64,000 nucleotides of DNA from Dugong dugon (taxonomy: Eukaryota; Chordata; Mammalia; Sirenia; Dugongidae): NCBI GenBank assembly GCA_030035585.1, contig CM057477.1, positions 58,509,447-58,573,446 on the forward strand, read 5' to 3'. The notes under the pieces were generated by a model, which saw nothing but the letters and a program-made list of their open reading frames with translations, searched no databases and was not told where the DNA came from. Below, piece after piece: positions 32,108 to 43,905 of this stretch (position 1 is the stretch's first letter; every line of letters starts with the position of its first letter). The position numbers and the translations under genes were made by a program.

Positions 32108-35100
32108 GTGGAACAAAGAAACTGTGAACAACACACAAACATAAAAGCAAAAGCACTAAATTCATACCTATCAATAATCACGCTGAATGTAGACGGACTT
32201 AATGCACCAATCAAGAGACAGACAGTGGCAGATCGGATTAAAAAACACGATCCATCTATATACTGCCTACAAGAGACACACCTTAGACTTAAAGACACAA
32301 ACAAACTAAAACTCAAAGGATGGAAAAAAATATATCAAGCAAACAACACTCAAAACAGAGCAGGAGTGGCAATATTAATCTCTGACAAAAAAGACTATAA
32401 AGTAAAATCCACCACAAAGGATAAGGAAGGACACTATATAATGATTAAACGGTCAATACACCAGGAAGACATAGTAACTATTTATGCACCCAACGACAGG
32501 GCTCCAAAATACATAAAACAAACTCTAACAGCACTGAAAAGAGAGACAGACAGCGTCACAATAATACTAGGAGACTTCAACACACCACTTTTGGTGAAAG
32601 ACAGAACATCCAGAGAGAAAGCTCAATAAAGACACAGAAGATCTAAATGCCATAATCAACCAACTTGATCTCATAGACATATACCAAACACTCCACGCAC
32701 AAGCAGCCAAGTATACTTTCTTTTCCAATGCGCATGGAAAATTCTTCAGAATACACCACATATTAGGCCATAAAGCAAACCTTAACAAAATCCAAAGCAT
32801 CGAAATATTACAAAGCATCTTTTCTGACCATAAAGTCATAAAAGTAGAAATCAATAACAGAAAAAGCAAGGGGAAAAAAATCAAATACATGGAAACTGAA
32901 CACCACCTTACTCAAAAACTACTAGGTTATAGAAGAAATTAAGGATGGAATAAAGAAATTCATAGAATCAAACGAGAATGAAAACACATCCTACCAGAAC
33001 CTTTGGGACACAGCAAAAGCAGTGCTCAGAGGTCAGTTTATAGCAATAAATGCACACATCCAAAAAGAAGAAAGGGTCATCATCAAAACATTAAACCTAC
33101 AACTGGAACAAGTAGAGAGCAGCAAAAGAAGCCCTCAGGCACTAGAAGAAAGGAAATAATGAGAATTAGAGCAGAATTAAATGAAATAGAGAACAGAAAA
33201 ACAACTGAAAGAGTTGACAAGATCAAAAGCTGGTTCTTTGAAAAGAACAACAAAATTGATAAACCACTGGCCAAACTGACAAAAGAAAAACAGGAGAGGA
33301 AGCAGATAACCCGTATAAGAGATGAGATGGGTGATATCACAACACACCCAACTGAAATTAAAACAATCCTAACAGAATACTACGAAAAACTGTACTCTAA
33401 CAAATTTGAAAACCTAGAGGAAATGGACAAATTTCTAGAAACTCACTACCTACCTAAACTAACACAAACAGAGGAAGAACAACTAAATAAACCCATAACA
33501 AAAGAAGAGATTGAAAAGGTAATTAAAAAACTCCCAACAAAAAAAAAGCCCTGACCTGGATGGCTTCACTGGAGAATTCTATCAAACCTTCAGAGAAGAG
33601 TTAACATCACTACTACTAAAGGTATTTCACAGTATAGAAAAGGATGGAATACTCCCAAACTCATTCTATGAAGCCAGCATAACCCTGATACCAAAACCAG
33701 GTAAAGACACCACAAAGAAAGAAAATTACAGACCGGTATCCCTCATGAACATTGACACAAAAATCCTCAACAAAATCCTAGCCAATAGAATTCAGCAACA
33801 TATCAAAAAAATAATGCCATGATCAACTGGCATTTCTACCAGGTATGCAGGGATGCTTCAACATTAGAAAAACAATCAATGCAATCCATCACATAAATAA
33901 AACAAAAGACAAGAACCACATGATCTTATCTATCGACACAGAAAAGGCAACTGACAAAGTCCAACACCAATTCGCGATAAAAACTCTCAACAAAATAGAA
34001 ATAGAAGAGAAATTCCTCAATACAATTAAGGGCATTTTTATAAAGTTAGCAGCCAACATCATCCAAAATGGAGACACTTTGAAAGCATTCCCCTTGAGAA
34101 TGGGAACCAGGCAAGGATGCTCTTTATCACCACTCTTACGCAACATTGTGCTGAAGGTCCTAGCCAGAGCAATTAGTCTAGAAAAAGAAATAAAGGGTAT
34201 CCAAATTGGTAAGGAAGAAGTCAGAGTATCTCTATTTGCAGATGATATGATCTTATAAACAGAAAACCCCAAAGAATCCACAAGAAAACTACTGGAACTA
34301 ATAGAAGATTTCAGCAAAGTTTCACGATACAAGATAAACATACAAAAATCAGTTGGGATTCCTCTACACCAACAAACAGAACCTCAAAGAGGAAATCACC
34401 AAATCAATACCATTTACCATAGCCCCCAAGAAGATAAAATACTTAGGAATAAATCTAACCAGAGACGTAAAAGACCTATACAATGAAAACTACAAGACAC
34501 TACTGCAAGAAACCAAAAGAGACCTGCATAAGTGGAAAAACACACCTTGCTCATGGAAAGGTAGACTCAACATTGTGAAAATGTCCATTCTGCCCAAAGC
34601 AATCTACAGATACAATGCAATCCCAATCCAAATTCCACTGGCATTTTTTAATGAGATGGAGAAACAAATCACCAACTTCATATGGAAAGGGAAGAGGCCC
34701 CAAAGAGGTAAACCATTACTCAAGAAGAAGAACAAAGTGGGTGGCCTCACACTACCTGATTTTAGAACCTATTATACTGCCACGGCAGTCAAAACAGACT
34801 GGTACTGGTACAGTAATGGATACATAGACCAATGGAACACAATTGAGAATCCAGACATAAATTCATCCACCTATAAGCAGTTGATATTTGACAAAGGCTC
34901 AAAGTCTGTTAACTGGGGAAAAGACAGTCTCTTTAACAAATGGTGCTGGCATAACAGGATATCCATCTGCAAAAAACTGAAACAAGACCCATACTTCATA
35001 CCATGCACAAAAAGTAACTCAAAATGATCAAAGACTTAAATATAAAAACAAAAACGATATACATCATGGAAGAAAAAAATAGGGACAATGCTAGGAGCTC

Positions 35101-36000
35101 TAATACATGGCATAAATACAATATGAACCATAAATAACAATGCACAAGCTCCAGAAGAGAGACTAAATAAATGGGAGCTCCTAAAAATCAAACACTTATG
35201 CTCATCAAAAGACTTCACCAAAAGAGTAAAAAGACAATCTACAGACTGGGAAAAAAATTTTGGCTACAACCAACCTGATCAGTGTCTAATCTCTAAAATC
35301 TACAAGATACTGCAAAACCTCAACAACAAAAAGACAAATAACCCAATTCAAAAATGGGCAAAGGATATGAACAGGCACTTCACCAAAGAAGACATTCAGG
35401 CGGCTAACAGACACATGAAGAAATGCTCACGATCATTAGCCATTAGAGAAATGCAGATCAAAACTACAATGAGATAGCATCTCACCCCAACAAGGCTAGC
35501 ATTAATACAAAAAACATAAAATAATAAATGCTGGAGAGGTTGTGGAGAGACTGGAACACTTATACACTGTTGGCGGGAATGTAAAATGGTACAACCACTT
35601 TGAAAATCGATCTGGGACTTCCTTAAAATGCTAGAAATAGAAGTACCATACGATCTAGCAATCCTGCTCCTTGGAATATATCCTACAGAAATAAGAGCCG
35701 TCACACGAATAGATACATGCACACCCATGTTCACTGCAGCACTCTTCACAATAGCAAAAAGATAGAACAACCTAGGTGCCCATCAACGGAAGAATGGATA
35801 AACAAATTACAGTATATCCATACAATGGAGTACTACACAATGATAAAGAACAATGATGAAGCTGTGAAACATCTTATAACATGGAGGAAGCTGGAGGTCA
35901 CTATGCTGAGTGAATTTAGTCAGTCACAGAAGGACAAATATTGTATAAGACCACTATTACAAGAACTCAAGAAAAGGTTTAAACACAGAAGACAACATTC
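32108..36000 (+). pseudogene. L1 ORF2 relic (copy A): endonuclease and reverse transcriptase
   Basis: ORF2p nicks target DNA and reverse-transcribes L1 RNA. The APE-like endonuclease is readable from about 32160: LNVDGLNAP, CLQETHLR, ILGDFNTP, and FSDHKVI near 32815. The reverse transcriptase follows: [18 protein letters not shown] at about 33700, then [28 protein letters not shown] and LFADDMIL at 34232-34255. A stop comes directly after FADDMIL at 34256, where copy B has an open codon. Further breaks: stop after KDRTSREKAQ (about 32627), frameshift near 33155, and a stop in the GCCCTGACCTGG segment (33548). The C-terminal Cys-rich region is at about 35540-35830. The usual DAEKAFDK of RT motif A reads DTEKATDK here. 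Confidence 0.9.
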
Positions 36001-36013
36001 TTTGACCATTAAG

Positions 36014-36036
36014 AGGGTGGGGAGGGAGGGTGAGGG
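36014..36036 (+). other. G-quadruplex-type tract in L1 3'UTR (copy A)
   Basis: GGGTGGGGAGGGAGGGTGAG contains four runs of at least three Gs with single-base loops, a strong G-quadruplex pattern on the L1 sense strand. Polypurine tracts here are a conserved trait of L1 3'UTRs. Confidence 0.8.
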
Positions 36037-36930
36037 TTATTTACTAACTAGATAGTAGATAAGAATTATCTTAGGTGAAGGGAAGGACGGCACACACTAC
36101 AGGGGAAGTCAGCACAACTGGACTAAACTAAAGCTAAGAAGTTTCCTGAATAGAATCAAACACTTTGAGGGACAGAGTAGCAGGGGTGGGAGCCTGGGGA
36201 CCATGCTTTCAAGGGACATCTAGGTCAACTGGCATAACAAATCTTATTAAGAAAATATTCTGCATTCTACTTTGGTGAGTGCGGTCTGGGGTCTTAAAAG
36301 CTTGTAAGCAGCCATCTAAGATGCATCAGTTGGTCCCAAGCACCTAGAGTAAAGGAGAATGAAGAACACCAAAGACACAAGGAAAGTATTAGCCCAAGAG
36401 ACAGAAAGGTCCACATAAACCAGAGACTTCATCAGCCTGAAACCAGAAGAACTAGACAGTGCCCGGCTACCACAGATGAACATCCTGACAGGGAGCACAA
36501 CAGAGAGTCCCGGATGGAGGAGAAAGCTGGGGTGCAGAACTCACATTCTAGTAAGAAGACCAGACCTAATGATCTGACTGAGACTGGAGGAACCCCAGAA
36601 AACACAGCCCCTGGATTCTCTATCAGTCCAGAACTAAAACAATTTCCAAGGCCAACTCTTCAGACAGGGATTGGACTGGATTGTGGGACATAAAGTGATA
36701 CTCATGAGAAGTGTGCCTCTTAGCTCAAGTAGACACAAGAGACTAAACGGGCAGCTTCTGTCCAGAGGTGAGATGGGAAGGCAGAGAGGTTTAGGAGCTG
36801 GCTGGATGGACACGGGGAATCGGGGTGGAAAGGAGGAGCGTGCTGTCACAGTATGTGGAGAGCAATTAGAGTCACATAATAATGTATGTATAAATGTTTG
36901 TATGGGAAAAAATTAAAAAAAAAAAAAAGC

Positions 36931-37545
36931 AAGCCTGTGACCAGCCATCTAAGATACTCTACTGGTCTCACCCCGTCGAGACCAAGGGAGAATGAAGCAA
37001 ACCAAAGACACAAGGGAAAGATTAGTTGAAAGGACTAACGGACCACAACTACCATGGCCTCCACCAGACTGACTCTAGCAAAATCAGATGGTGCCTGGCT
37101 ACCACCACTGACTGCTCTGACAGGGATCACAATGGAGGGTCCTGAACAGAGCTGGAGAAAAATGTAGAACAAAATTCTAACTCACAAAAAAAGACCAGAC
37201 TTACTGGCCTGAGACTGGAGAAACTCTGAGAATATGGCCCCCAGACACTGTTTTAGCTCAGTAGTGAAGTCATTCCTGAGGTTCAGCCTTCAGCCAAAGA
37301 TTAGACAGGCCCATAAAACAAAATGAGACCACAGGGGCACACTAGCCCAGGGGCAAGGACTAGAAGACAGGAGGGGACAGGAAAGCTGATAGAAGGGAAC
37401 CCAAGGTCGAGAAGGGAGAGTGTTGACATGTTGTGGGGTTGTTAACCAATGTCATAAGACAGTATGTATACCAACTGTTTAATAAAAAGCTAGTTTGTTC
37501 TATAAACCTTCATCTAAAGTATAATAAATAAATAAATAAATAAAG
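36931..37545 (+). mobile_element. Older L1 3'UTR, right part, with (AAAT)n tail
   Basis: Continues 28795-28910 across the inserted L1: GACCAGCCATCTAAGATACT, CAAAGACACAAGGGAAAGAT and AAACCTTCATCTAAAGTATA. Ends with AATAAATAAATAAATAAATA. An older subfamily than copies A and B. Confidence 0.88.
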
Positions 37546-38269
37546 TTTGCCACCAAGAAATCTACAAATATACCTCATTATGCCTATCTCTGGTAAACTT
37601 TTTAATGTCTAAGACTAAATATTCAAACAACCTTTAGTTCCAAATAATCTTCCCAAATATCCCCGATGTTGCTGGACAAGATGTATGAATGTAAATGTAC
37701 AAAAATACAAATGTATGTACCAATTTCTAAAAGTTATAAAAATATTACTACCACTGCACTTCACACTTCTACAGTCTACCTTCCAGTTTGAAATATCTTA
37801 CTTGTTCTAACAAAACCAGAAGAGAAATCTTTTGTAAACACCAGGACCTTATCTTATATTTGGATCATAGCTTCCTGTTTTGCTCCCTGTGGCAAGAGTT
37901 AAAAAAAGAATATTCCCATCTACTTCCCTACAAACAACTTATCAGAAATACAGAGCTAGGCATATGAGAAGTACTCCATAAAGATTTGATCATCCAAACA
38001 GGTTTGGACCATCTTACACACCCCCTATTTTGCCATGTTCATCTCAATATATGTAGGAAAGAAGAAAGGGGAGGCAAGAAAGCAGTATGAAACACAGGCA
38101 GATGAGAAAGAAAAAGTAATTTCCTTTTCCTGCAGGTCTCTAACTTTCGCAGGTAATGAAGTCACTCAAAATCTACCCAAAAGTTAGAGACTTTTTGTAC
38201 TCCAAAACCATAGGCCTGGCACACTCCCTAAAACCGTCCTATAGTGAGGTCTACTGGAGGCACATGCAC

Positions 38270-38450
38270 CTGTAAGGGTGATGTCATCATCATCATCATC
38301 TATGATTTCTTCTTCAGCAACATCCAGCGAGCTCTCAGTAATCATGTCATTGGGCTCCTCCACACAGGCTAGGCCAGCATAACTGTTGAGAATATCGGCA
38401 CCAGGAACATGTTCCACAATTACAGCAGGAAAAATAGCTGGATCACCAAG
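38270..38450 (-). CDS. ELF1: ELF1 coding exon: N-terminal acidic and pRB-binding segment
   Basis: This exon encodes about 60 residues, reading from LGDPAIFPAVIVEHVPGADI through to the acidic run and ITLT. I recognise it as the N-terminal part of ELF1, an ETS transcription factor of lymphoid and other cells that binds GGAA sites in the nucleus. Codons at 38372-38358 spell LACVE, a match to the LXCXE motif through which ELF1 is reported to bind the retinoblastoma protein. Six aspartate codons (38300-38283) form the core of an acidic stretch typical of an activation domain. The acceptor is a pyrimidine-rich tract ending CAG just above 38450. The donor is GTGCATG just below 38270. The exon is 181 bp, enters in phase 0 and leaves in phase 1, joining a GTT valine codon with the next exon. 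The preceding coding exon (in human ELF1 about 24 residues with the ATG) was not found up to 64000. Certainty is high. Confidence 0.96.
38283..38300 (-). repeat. ELF1: Coding (GAT)n run for six aspartates in ELF1
   Basis: Five GAT codons followed by GAC encode D6 within EEEIIDDDDDDITL. It is a small in-frame triplet repeat and could vary in length. Confidence 0.9.
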
Positions 38451-39116
38451 CTGGGAGGGGTGGGGATAAGAAAAATAAAAAAAGATTAACTGAGTTTTAT
38501 CTTTAATGAATGCAAACAAAAAATATTTTATACTGAACATCAATTTAGTTTTTACATCATCAGCTACTTGTATCTTGACAATCCTTCTAGTCTGGAGAGA
38601 ATACGTTATCTATTGAGACTGAATAAACTATCTATTCTGGGTCTTAATACCCAAATCATTGGAAAATCCTCTAAAAGTACATTTTTAAGATACAGTTAAA
38701 TTTAAAAAAGGGATCAATTAATGTACAAGCATGAACCAAGAAGTGACATAAAAATGAACTGCACAGTTAAATAAAATCTCAAAATTTCTTTGACAGAAAA
38801 AAAGTACCCTTTATGAGCTTAATAAATATTAAACTGTCACCTGACATATGAACCTTGTTTAACAACAATTTTTGACTCAGATGAAAAATCCATCTTCAAA
38901 CATGGATCCAGTCAGACTATAAATTATTACTTGTTTATTATGATTGCTATCACTATTACTAAACATCTATTCATAGGATCACAGAATTTTAAATCTGGAA
39001 GGACGCTTAAAATGAGTCCAGGCATCTCATTTTACAAACACAGAAAACTGTCCTAGAAAGGGTTTCAAACAATTTGCTAAAAAATCAGTTAATTAGGACA
39101 GTTAATCAGTTAATAA

Positions 39117-39134
39117 GGACAACTTAAGTTGTCC
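39117..39134. repeat. Perfect 18-bp palindrome
   Basis: GGACAACTTAAGTTGTCC equals its own reverse complement. Just before it, CAGTTAATTAGGAC and CAGTTAATAAGGAC form a near-duplicate pair. Confidence 0.9.
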
Positions 39135-39164
39135 TTAAGTGGCAAACTTAAGTTACCATTTCTC

Positions 39165-40640
39165 TTAGCTTATTTTCAAATAATTTCAGACTTTAGAAAA
39201 GTTGCCAAAAAAAATTCAAAGAATTTTCATACACCCTTTACCCATATTCAATGTTAACATTTCATCACAGCTACTTTATCATTCTCTTTCTGTTGTATTT
39301 TTTCCTAATTTGTTTGAAAGTGGTAGACATTAATCCTTTAACCCTAAATACTTGAGTGTGTATTTCCTAACACACAAATATTATCTTGCATAAAAATAGT
39401 ACAATTATCAAACCAGAAAATTAACACTGATACAGTACTATTATGAAATCTATTGACCTCATTCAAATTTTTCCAGTCGTCCCACTAATGTTCCTTATAA
39501 CAAACAAAACTTGTTTTGGTCCAGGATCCAATCCATGATAATAGGTTTCACTTAGTTATGTTTCTTCGTGACAACTCTATTGATATGGGGCAGTTTCTTC
39601 TCCTTTAACCTCGATCAGTTCTTTAGTCTTTGACTTTCATGACCTTGAAGAGTACAGGCCATTTGTTTTGTAGAATGTACCTCAATTTGGGTTTGGAAGA
39701 TATTTCCTCATGATTAGATTTAGTTTATGCATTTTTGGCAGGAATACTACAGAAATTATTTGTGTCCTCCCAAGCACATCTGCAAGGTGTGGAATCACCT
39801 TGCAAAAAGCAATTTGGTCTTTCTTCTCGGTTCCTCTGAGGTGGACCACACCTGAGGCTAATGAATGGGCATTGACCAGATCAAGTAGGAACCACCTGGG
39901 GGCCCACTGTTAACTACATCTCAGGAGGCACAACTTAATCTATCATGGTCACGTGGAGAGGCCCCTCAGAGCCCTGAACCCTGAGACTCAGATGAGCTTC
40001 CTTGTTGGTGACCATGCACATTCCTTGAGACATGGAAGCTCCTTGCTGGAAACCTTTCCAGACCTCATCCTATGCATTTCTTTGTTTGTATTGTTTTTGG
40101 TCATAGGAAACCTGTAGCTGTTTGGTGTACTCTGTGAATTCTTTGAGTTGTTCCAGCGAATTATCAAAACTACAGGGGTAGTGAGAGCCAGCAGGAGGTG
40201 CTGTCTGCCTATTTGGCAGTCTGAAAGACAGTGTCTTTCTAACTAGTGAGGCTTGACCATCTCCAGGTAGCTAGGGTCAGGGACAGAGTGTGCTGCATGA
40301 GTGGCTGGCAATGAGGATAGAGAAGTAGGAAAGTGAAGACTGGATCCGTCCCCACATTTTGGGGATTTGATTCATACTGATCCTTACCACAAAATTAGCA
40401 GTGAAGGTGGGATTTACCCACTTTGCCCCTTGCTTAGTGCAACATCGTTATCAGCAGACCCAAAATACCTACTTATCCCGTTACTGCTGATATTATATGG
40501 TGGTATCTACTAGGTTTCTCCACTGTAAAGTTACTGTTTTTCCCTTAGTATTTAATAAATATCTTGTGGGGATGATACCTCAAGACTATGTAAATATCCT
40601 ATTTCTGAAAGAAACATTTACCCATAAAATAATATCTTCT
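39165..40640 (+). mobile_element. Old L1M 3' region, interrupted
   Basis: Landmarks AAAAGTTGCCAAAAAAAATT, TCAAATTTTTCCAGTCGTCC, CAGGAATACTACAGAAATTA, then TTTCTCCACTGTAAAGTTAC and ATATCTTGTGGGGATGATAC. A different sequence occupies about 39790-40290. Confidence 0.6.
39790..40290 (+). mobile_element. Possible ERVL-type LTR fragment
   Basis: Ends of the stretch resemble old ERVL-class LTRs (GTGAATTCTTTGAGTTGTTC, CAGCGAATTATCAAAACTAC). It interrupts old L1M sequence. No internal viral region or gene is present. The family is not certain. Confidence 0.4.
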
Positions 40641-40734
40641 AAAATTTAAGAAAAGTTCCTGCCCATAGACAATAATGTCAGATACTTTGTTATTTTCTTT
40701 GACTAAGTCTGCTAGTCAAGGAAAATCTGCTTAT

Positions 40735-41848
40735 GTTACTTGGATCTTGGTTCAAAGCAGAGAATATCAGAAAGATGTTTACTTTGTTTTACTGACTATG
40801 CAAAGGCATTTGACTGTGTGGATCATAACAAATCATGGATAAAACTATGAAGAATGGGAATTCCAGAAGACTTAATTGTGCTCAGGTGGAACCTGTACAT
40901 AGACCGAGAGGCAGTCGTTCAAACAGAACGAGGGGATACTGCGTGGTTTAAAATCAGGAAAGGTGTGTGTTAGGGTTGTATTATTTCACCATACCTATTC
41001 AATCTATATGCTGAGCAAATAATCTGAGAAGCTGGACTGTGTGAAGAAGACTGGAGGAGCTTGCAATATGCAGATGACACAACCTTGCTTGCTGAAAGTA
41101 AAGACTCAAGCATTTATTAAGATCAAAGACTACAGCCTTCAATATGGATTACACCTCAACATAAAGAAAACAAAAATCCTCACAACTGGACCAATAAGTA
41201 ACATCACGATAAATGGTGAAAATACTGAAGTTGTCAAGGATTTCATTTTACTTGGATCCATAATCAATGCCGAGAGAAGCAGCAGTCAAGAAATCAAACG
41301 TATTATATTGGGCAAATGTGCTGCAAAAGACCTCTTTAAAGTGATAAAAAAACAAAAACAAAAACAAAGATATCACCTTGAGGACTAAGGTGCAACTGAC
41401 CCAAGCCACGGTATTTTTAATTGCCTCATATGCATGCGAAAGCTGGACAATGAGTAAGGAAGACCGAAGAAGAATTAATGCCTCTGAATTACCGTGTTGG
41501 CGAAGAATATTGAATATGCCGTGGACTGCCAGAAGAACGAAGAAATCTGTCGTGGAAGAAGTACCAGAACGCTCCTTAGAAAAGAGGATGGTGAGACTGT
41601 GTCTCACATACTTTGGACATGTTAACAAGAGGGAACAGTCCCTGGAGAAGGACATCATGCTTGGTAGAGAGTCAGAGAAAAAGAGGAAGCCTCTCAATGA
41701 GATGGATTAACACTGTGGCTGCAACAACTGGCTCAAATATAGCAACGATCATGAGGATGGTGCAGGACTGGGCAGTGTTTCGTTCTGTTGTACATGGGGT
41801 CGCTATGAGTCGGAACTGACTCAATGGCACCTAACAACAAACAACAAA
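40735..41848 (+). mobile_element. RTE-clade LINE, half-length copy with RT relic
   Basis: The longest RTE copy in the window. It starts in the reverse-transcriptase domain and runs to the 3' tail (GGTCGCTATGAGTCGGAACT, CACCTAACAACAAACAACAA). It contains the region shared with 1087-1561 and 19577-19951. Antisense to ELF1. Confidence 0.95.
40780..41710 (+). pseudogene. RTE reverse-transcriptase and C-terminal relic
   Basis: RTE polyproteins combine an APE endonuclease and a reverse transcriptase; only the RT second half and C-terminus remain. Readable pieces are CFTDYAKAFDCVDHN-like (40790-40835), the LYAEQI region, and the catalytic YADDT (TAT GCA GAT GAC ACA at 41067-41081). These are followed by INGENTEVVKDFILLGSIIN, TQATVFLIASYACESWTMSK and CWRRILNMPWTARRTKKSVV. 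A stop in GTGTGTTAGGGTTGT and several frame changes show it is dead. The endonuclease part is absent. Confidence 0.9.
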
Positions 41849-42404
41849 GTCTGATAGACTGAAAATATTTACGGTTTCATTACAACTAAGCAGCCTCAAT
41901 GTTTAAAACAATATGTGTACAGCACACAGGTTAGAGCTTACTTCTATTATAAGAATTTAATTACCTAAATTAAATATATATTATAGGTGCTAAATAGATA
42001 TTATCCTTGCATTCAAGAATGTTACGTCCTAAGACTTATAGGTAATAACCGTAACACATTTGCATCATTTTATTTCAAAATGTTTCTTCCTGTTTCAAAA
42101 AAGAGGAAATTAGTCAGAAATACAGTGTCCAAATGGCAAAACAGGTTTTAAAACTGAAACCAGGGGCTCAAAAACTGTACTATAAAATACACACACGGAG
42201 ACAAGAAAGTTATCATATAAACTGGTCACAAGTAAGTATAATCATTTGGTCTCTCCCCTCTGTCTTTTGAGAGGTCAATGCTTCATATGCAAGCCAACTA
42301 ACACGAACATGAGCTTGTTAAAACACTTCTAAGAGTTTAAGTTAACCTCCTAGTCATTTTCTATCAAAACTGAGTCCAGAATTGAGTTCATTTTCACACA
42401 ATTT

Positions 42405-42545
42405 CATTTTCTTCTACAACAACCCCATGTGCCAGAACAGGCTCATCATCTCCATCCACTGACAGATGAAGAAATGGGTTAAAAAATTTGCCCAAGGTCA
42501 CCCATTAAGTCAGAGATGGTGGCCTGCCAACCTAACTCGGAGGAC
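42405..42545 (-). repeat. MIR SINE fragment
   Basis: CTCCATCCACTGACAGATGA and TTGCCCAAGGTCACCCATTA match the reversed MIR. Confidence 0.75.
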
Positions 42546-43073
42546 CTGTACTTGCCCAAAATGAAACGAAAGTATTCCTCCCTTCCTAAATCTATTTGGC
42601 TCCTGAAATCTGAGTGGGGAGAAGGATGACAACATTTTTCTGAATCTATATAGTTCCCAAGTTTCAGATAGCTATGGATACTTGTTACTACATTCCTGGT
42701 CCTGTTCTACTAACCAGCAGTAAGTGGATCACAGGAATGATCGCTACACTCTCCAGAATTTACAGGTCTCAGGTACACATTGTCAGACACCACTATAATC
42801 AATGCCACTTCTACCCCCGTACCTCCCCTTCAGAGGCAACCACTACTAACAGTTTCTTTGTTTCCTAACAGAGCCATTCTATTTGCTTTAAACAATCATT
42901 TTAATTGCAGTTTAAAACATTTAGTAACTTTTAAACCATTTAATAAGGAAAATTTTAAACACAAAAAGGAAATGAATTCCCTTTAAAGTGATTAAGAATA
43001 AAAAGGTACAAGACGAATGTAATTAATGTCAATGACTTATACATGTAAAAAATGTTGAAACAGCAAATGCTTT

Positions 43074-43075
<2 letters not shown>

Positions 43076-43113
<38 letters not shown>
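43076..43113. repeat. (TA)n(CA)n microsatellite
   Basis: About 14 TA units followed by four CA units. Confidence 0.97.
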
Positions 43114-43186
43114 CACAATTAAAAAAGAAGTACAGAGAAAAACAAAAGAATGAAAAGGGACACATAGTTCTGATTTAGAAGGTAGC

Positions 43187-43391
43187 AAGGAGCCTGATGG
43201 CACAGTGGTTAAGCACTTGACTACTAACCAAAAGGTCGGTGGTTCAAACCCACCAGCCACTCCCCAAGAGAAAGGTGTGGTGATCTGCTTCCGTAAAGAT
43301 TACAGCCTTGGAAACCGTATGGAGCAGTTCTACCCTGTCCTATAGGGTCACTATGAGTCGGGATCAACGCAACAGCAATGGGTTTAACAAA
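43187..43391 (+). mobile_element. AfroSINE, full-length
   Basis: Head GGAGCCTGATGGCACAGTGG, middle GAGAAAGGTGTGGTGATCTG, tail GGGTCACTATGAGTCGGGAT ending near CAACAGCAATGGGTTT. Confidence 0.93.
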
Positions 43392-43664
43392 CAGTAAAAA
43401 ATAAAAGATTGTGAACCAGAAAACCTAGGCCTTCTCCAACCTTAGTGATGTGACCTTATTTTCCTCATCTTTAAAGAAAGAAGAGTACTGACTGATCCTA
43501 AGGTCCCTTCCAGGTGTTCTGTTAAGATGTATTTTAAAAGCATGCGTTCTAAATCTGGCTTTAAAACATCACAATATAAGAGATTATTCACTCTTATGGA
43601 CTAAATGGGGCAGAGAGTGGCATGCACAGTGGCCACATGGCTGCTGTCTCTGCTGTTCTATTAG

Positions 43665-43905
43665 TGAACATTTACTGACACTTTAGTATGCACCATGTAT
43701 TTTGCTTATTGCTTTACATGGATTATCACCTTATTTAATCATCACAAAATCCTTGAAGGGACATACACTAGAACATCCATTTTATACAGGGGAATACTGA
43801 GTCAAGGGGAAATAAATAATTCACTGCAAGCCATAAGTGGTAGAACTGTACCTTGAACTGACACCAGTGTCCATATTCTTTACCTATGCACTACTATGGT
43901 CAGCC
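43665..43905 (-). repeat. MIR SINE
   Basis: AACATTTACTGACACTTTAG, GCTTTACATGGATTATCACC and ATTTAATCATCACAAAATCC in order match the reversed MIR. Confidence 0.75.

Larger units (their letters stand above)
28911..36930 (+). mobile_element. Full-length L1, copy A, nested in an older L1 tail
   Basis: Runs from a GGAGACAGGGCCAAGATGGT start (the usual CCAAGATGG promoter-end motif) through 5'UTR, ORF1 relic, ORF2 relic and 3'UTR to a poly(A) tail at about 36914-36928. About 8.0 kb, of which about 0.41 kb is a later insertion at 30988-31398. Target-site duplication AAGCCTGTGAGCAG (28897-28910) and AAGCCTGTGACCAG (36931-36944). It lies antisense to ELF1. Both ORFs are broken, so it cannot move on its own. 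Confidence 0.95.
17121..38269 (-). other. ELF1 intron, 21 kb
   Basis: This large intron contains most of the RTE, SINE and old L1 pieces listed below, the MaLR LTR, and one full-length plus-strand L1 (28911-36930) nested in an older L1 tail. Stretches in which I recognise nothing include 17270-18150, 18342-19150, 20000-20180, 23780-24200, 24430-24990, 25272-25740, 26179-26960, 27840-28135 and 37546-38269. Confidence 0.8.
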
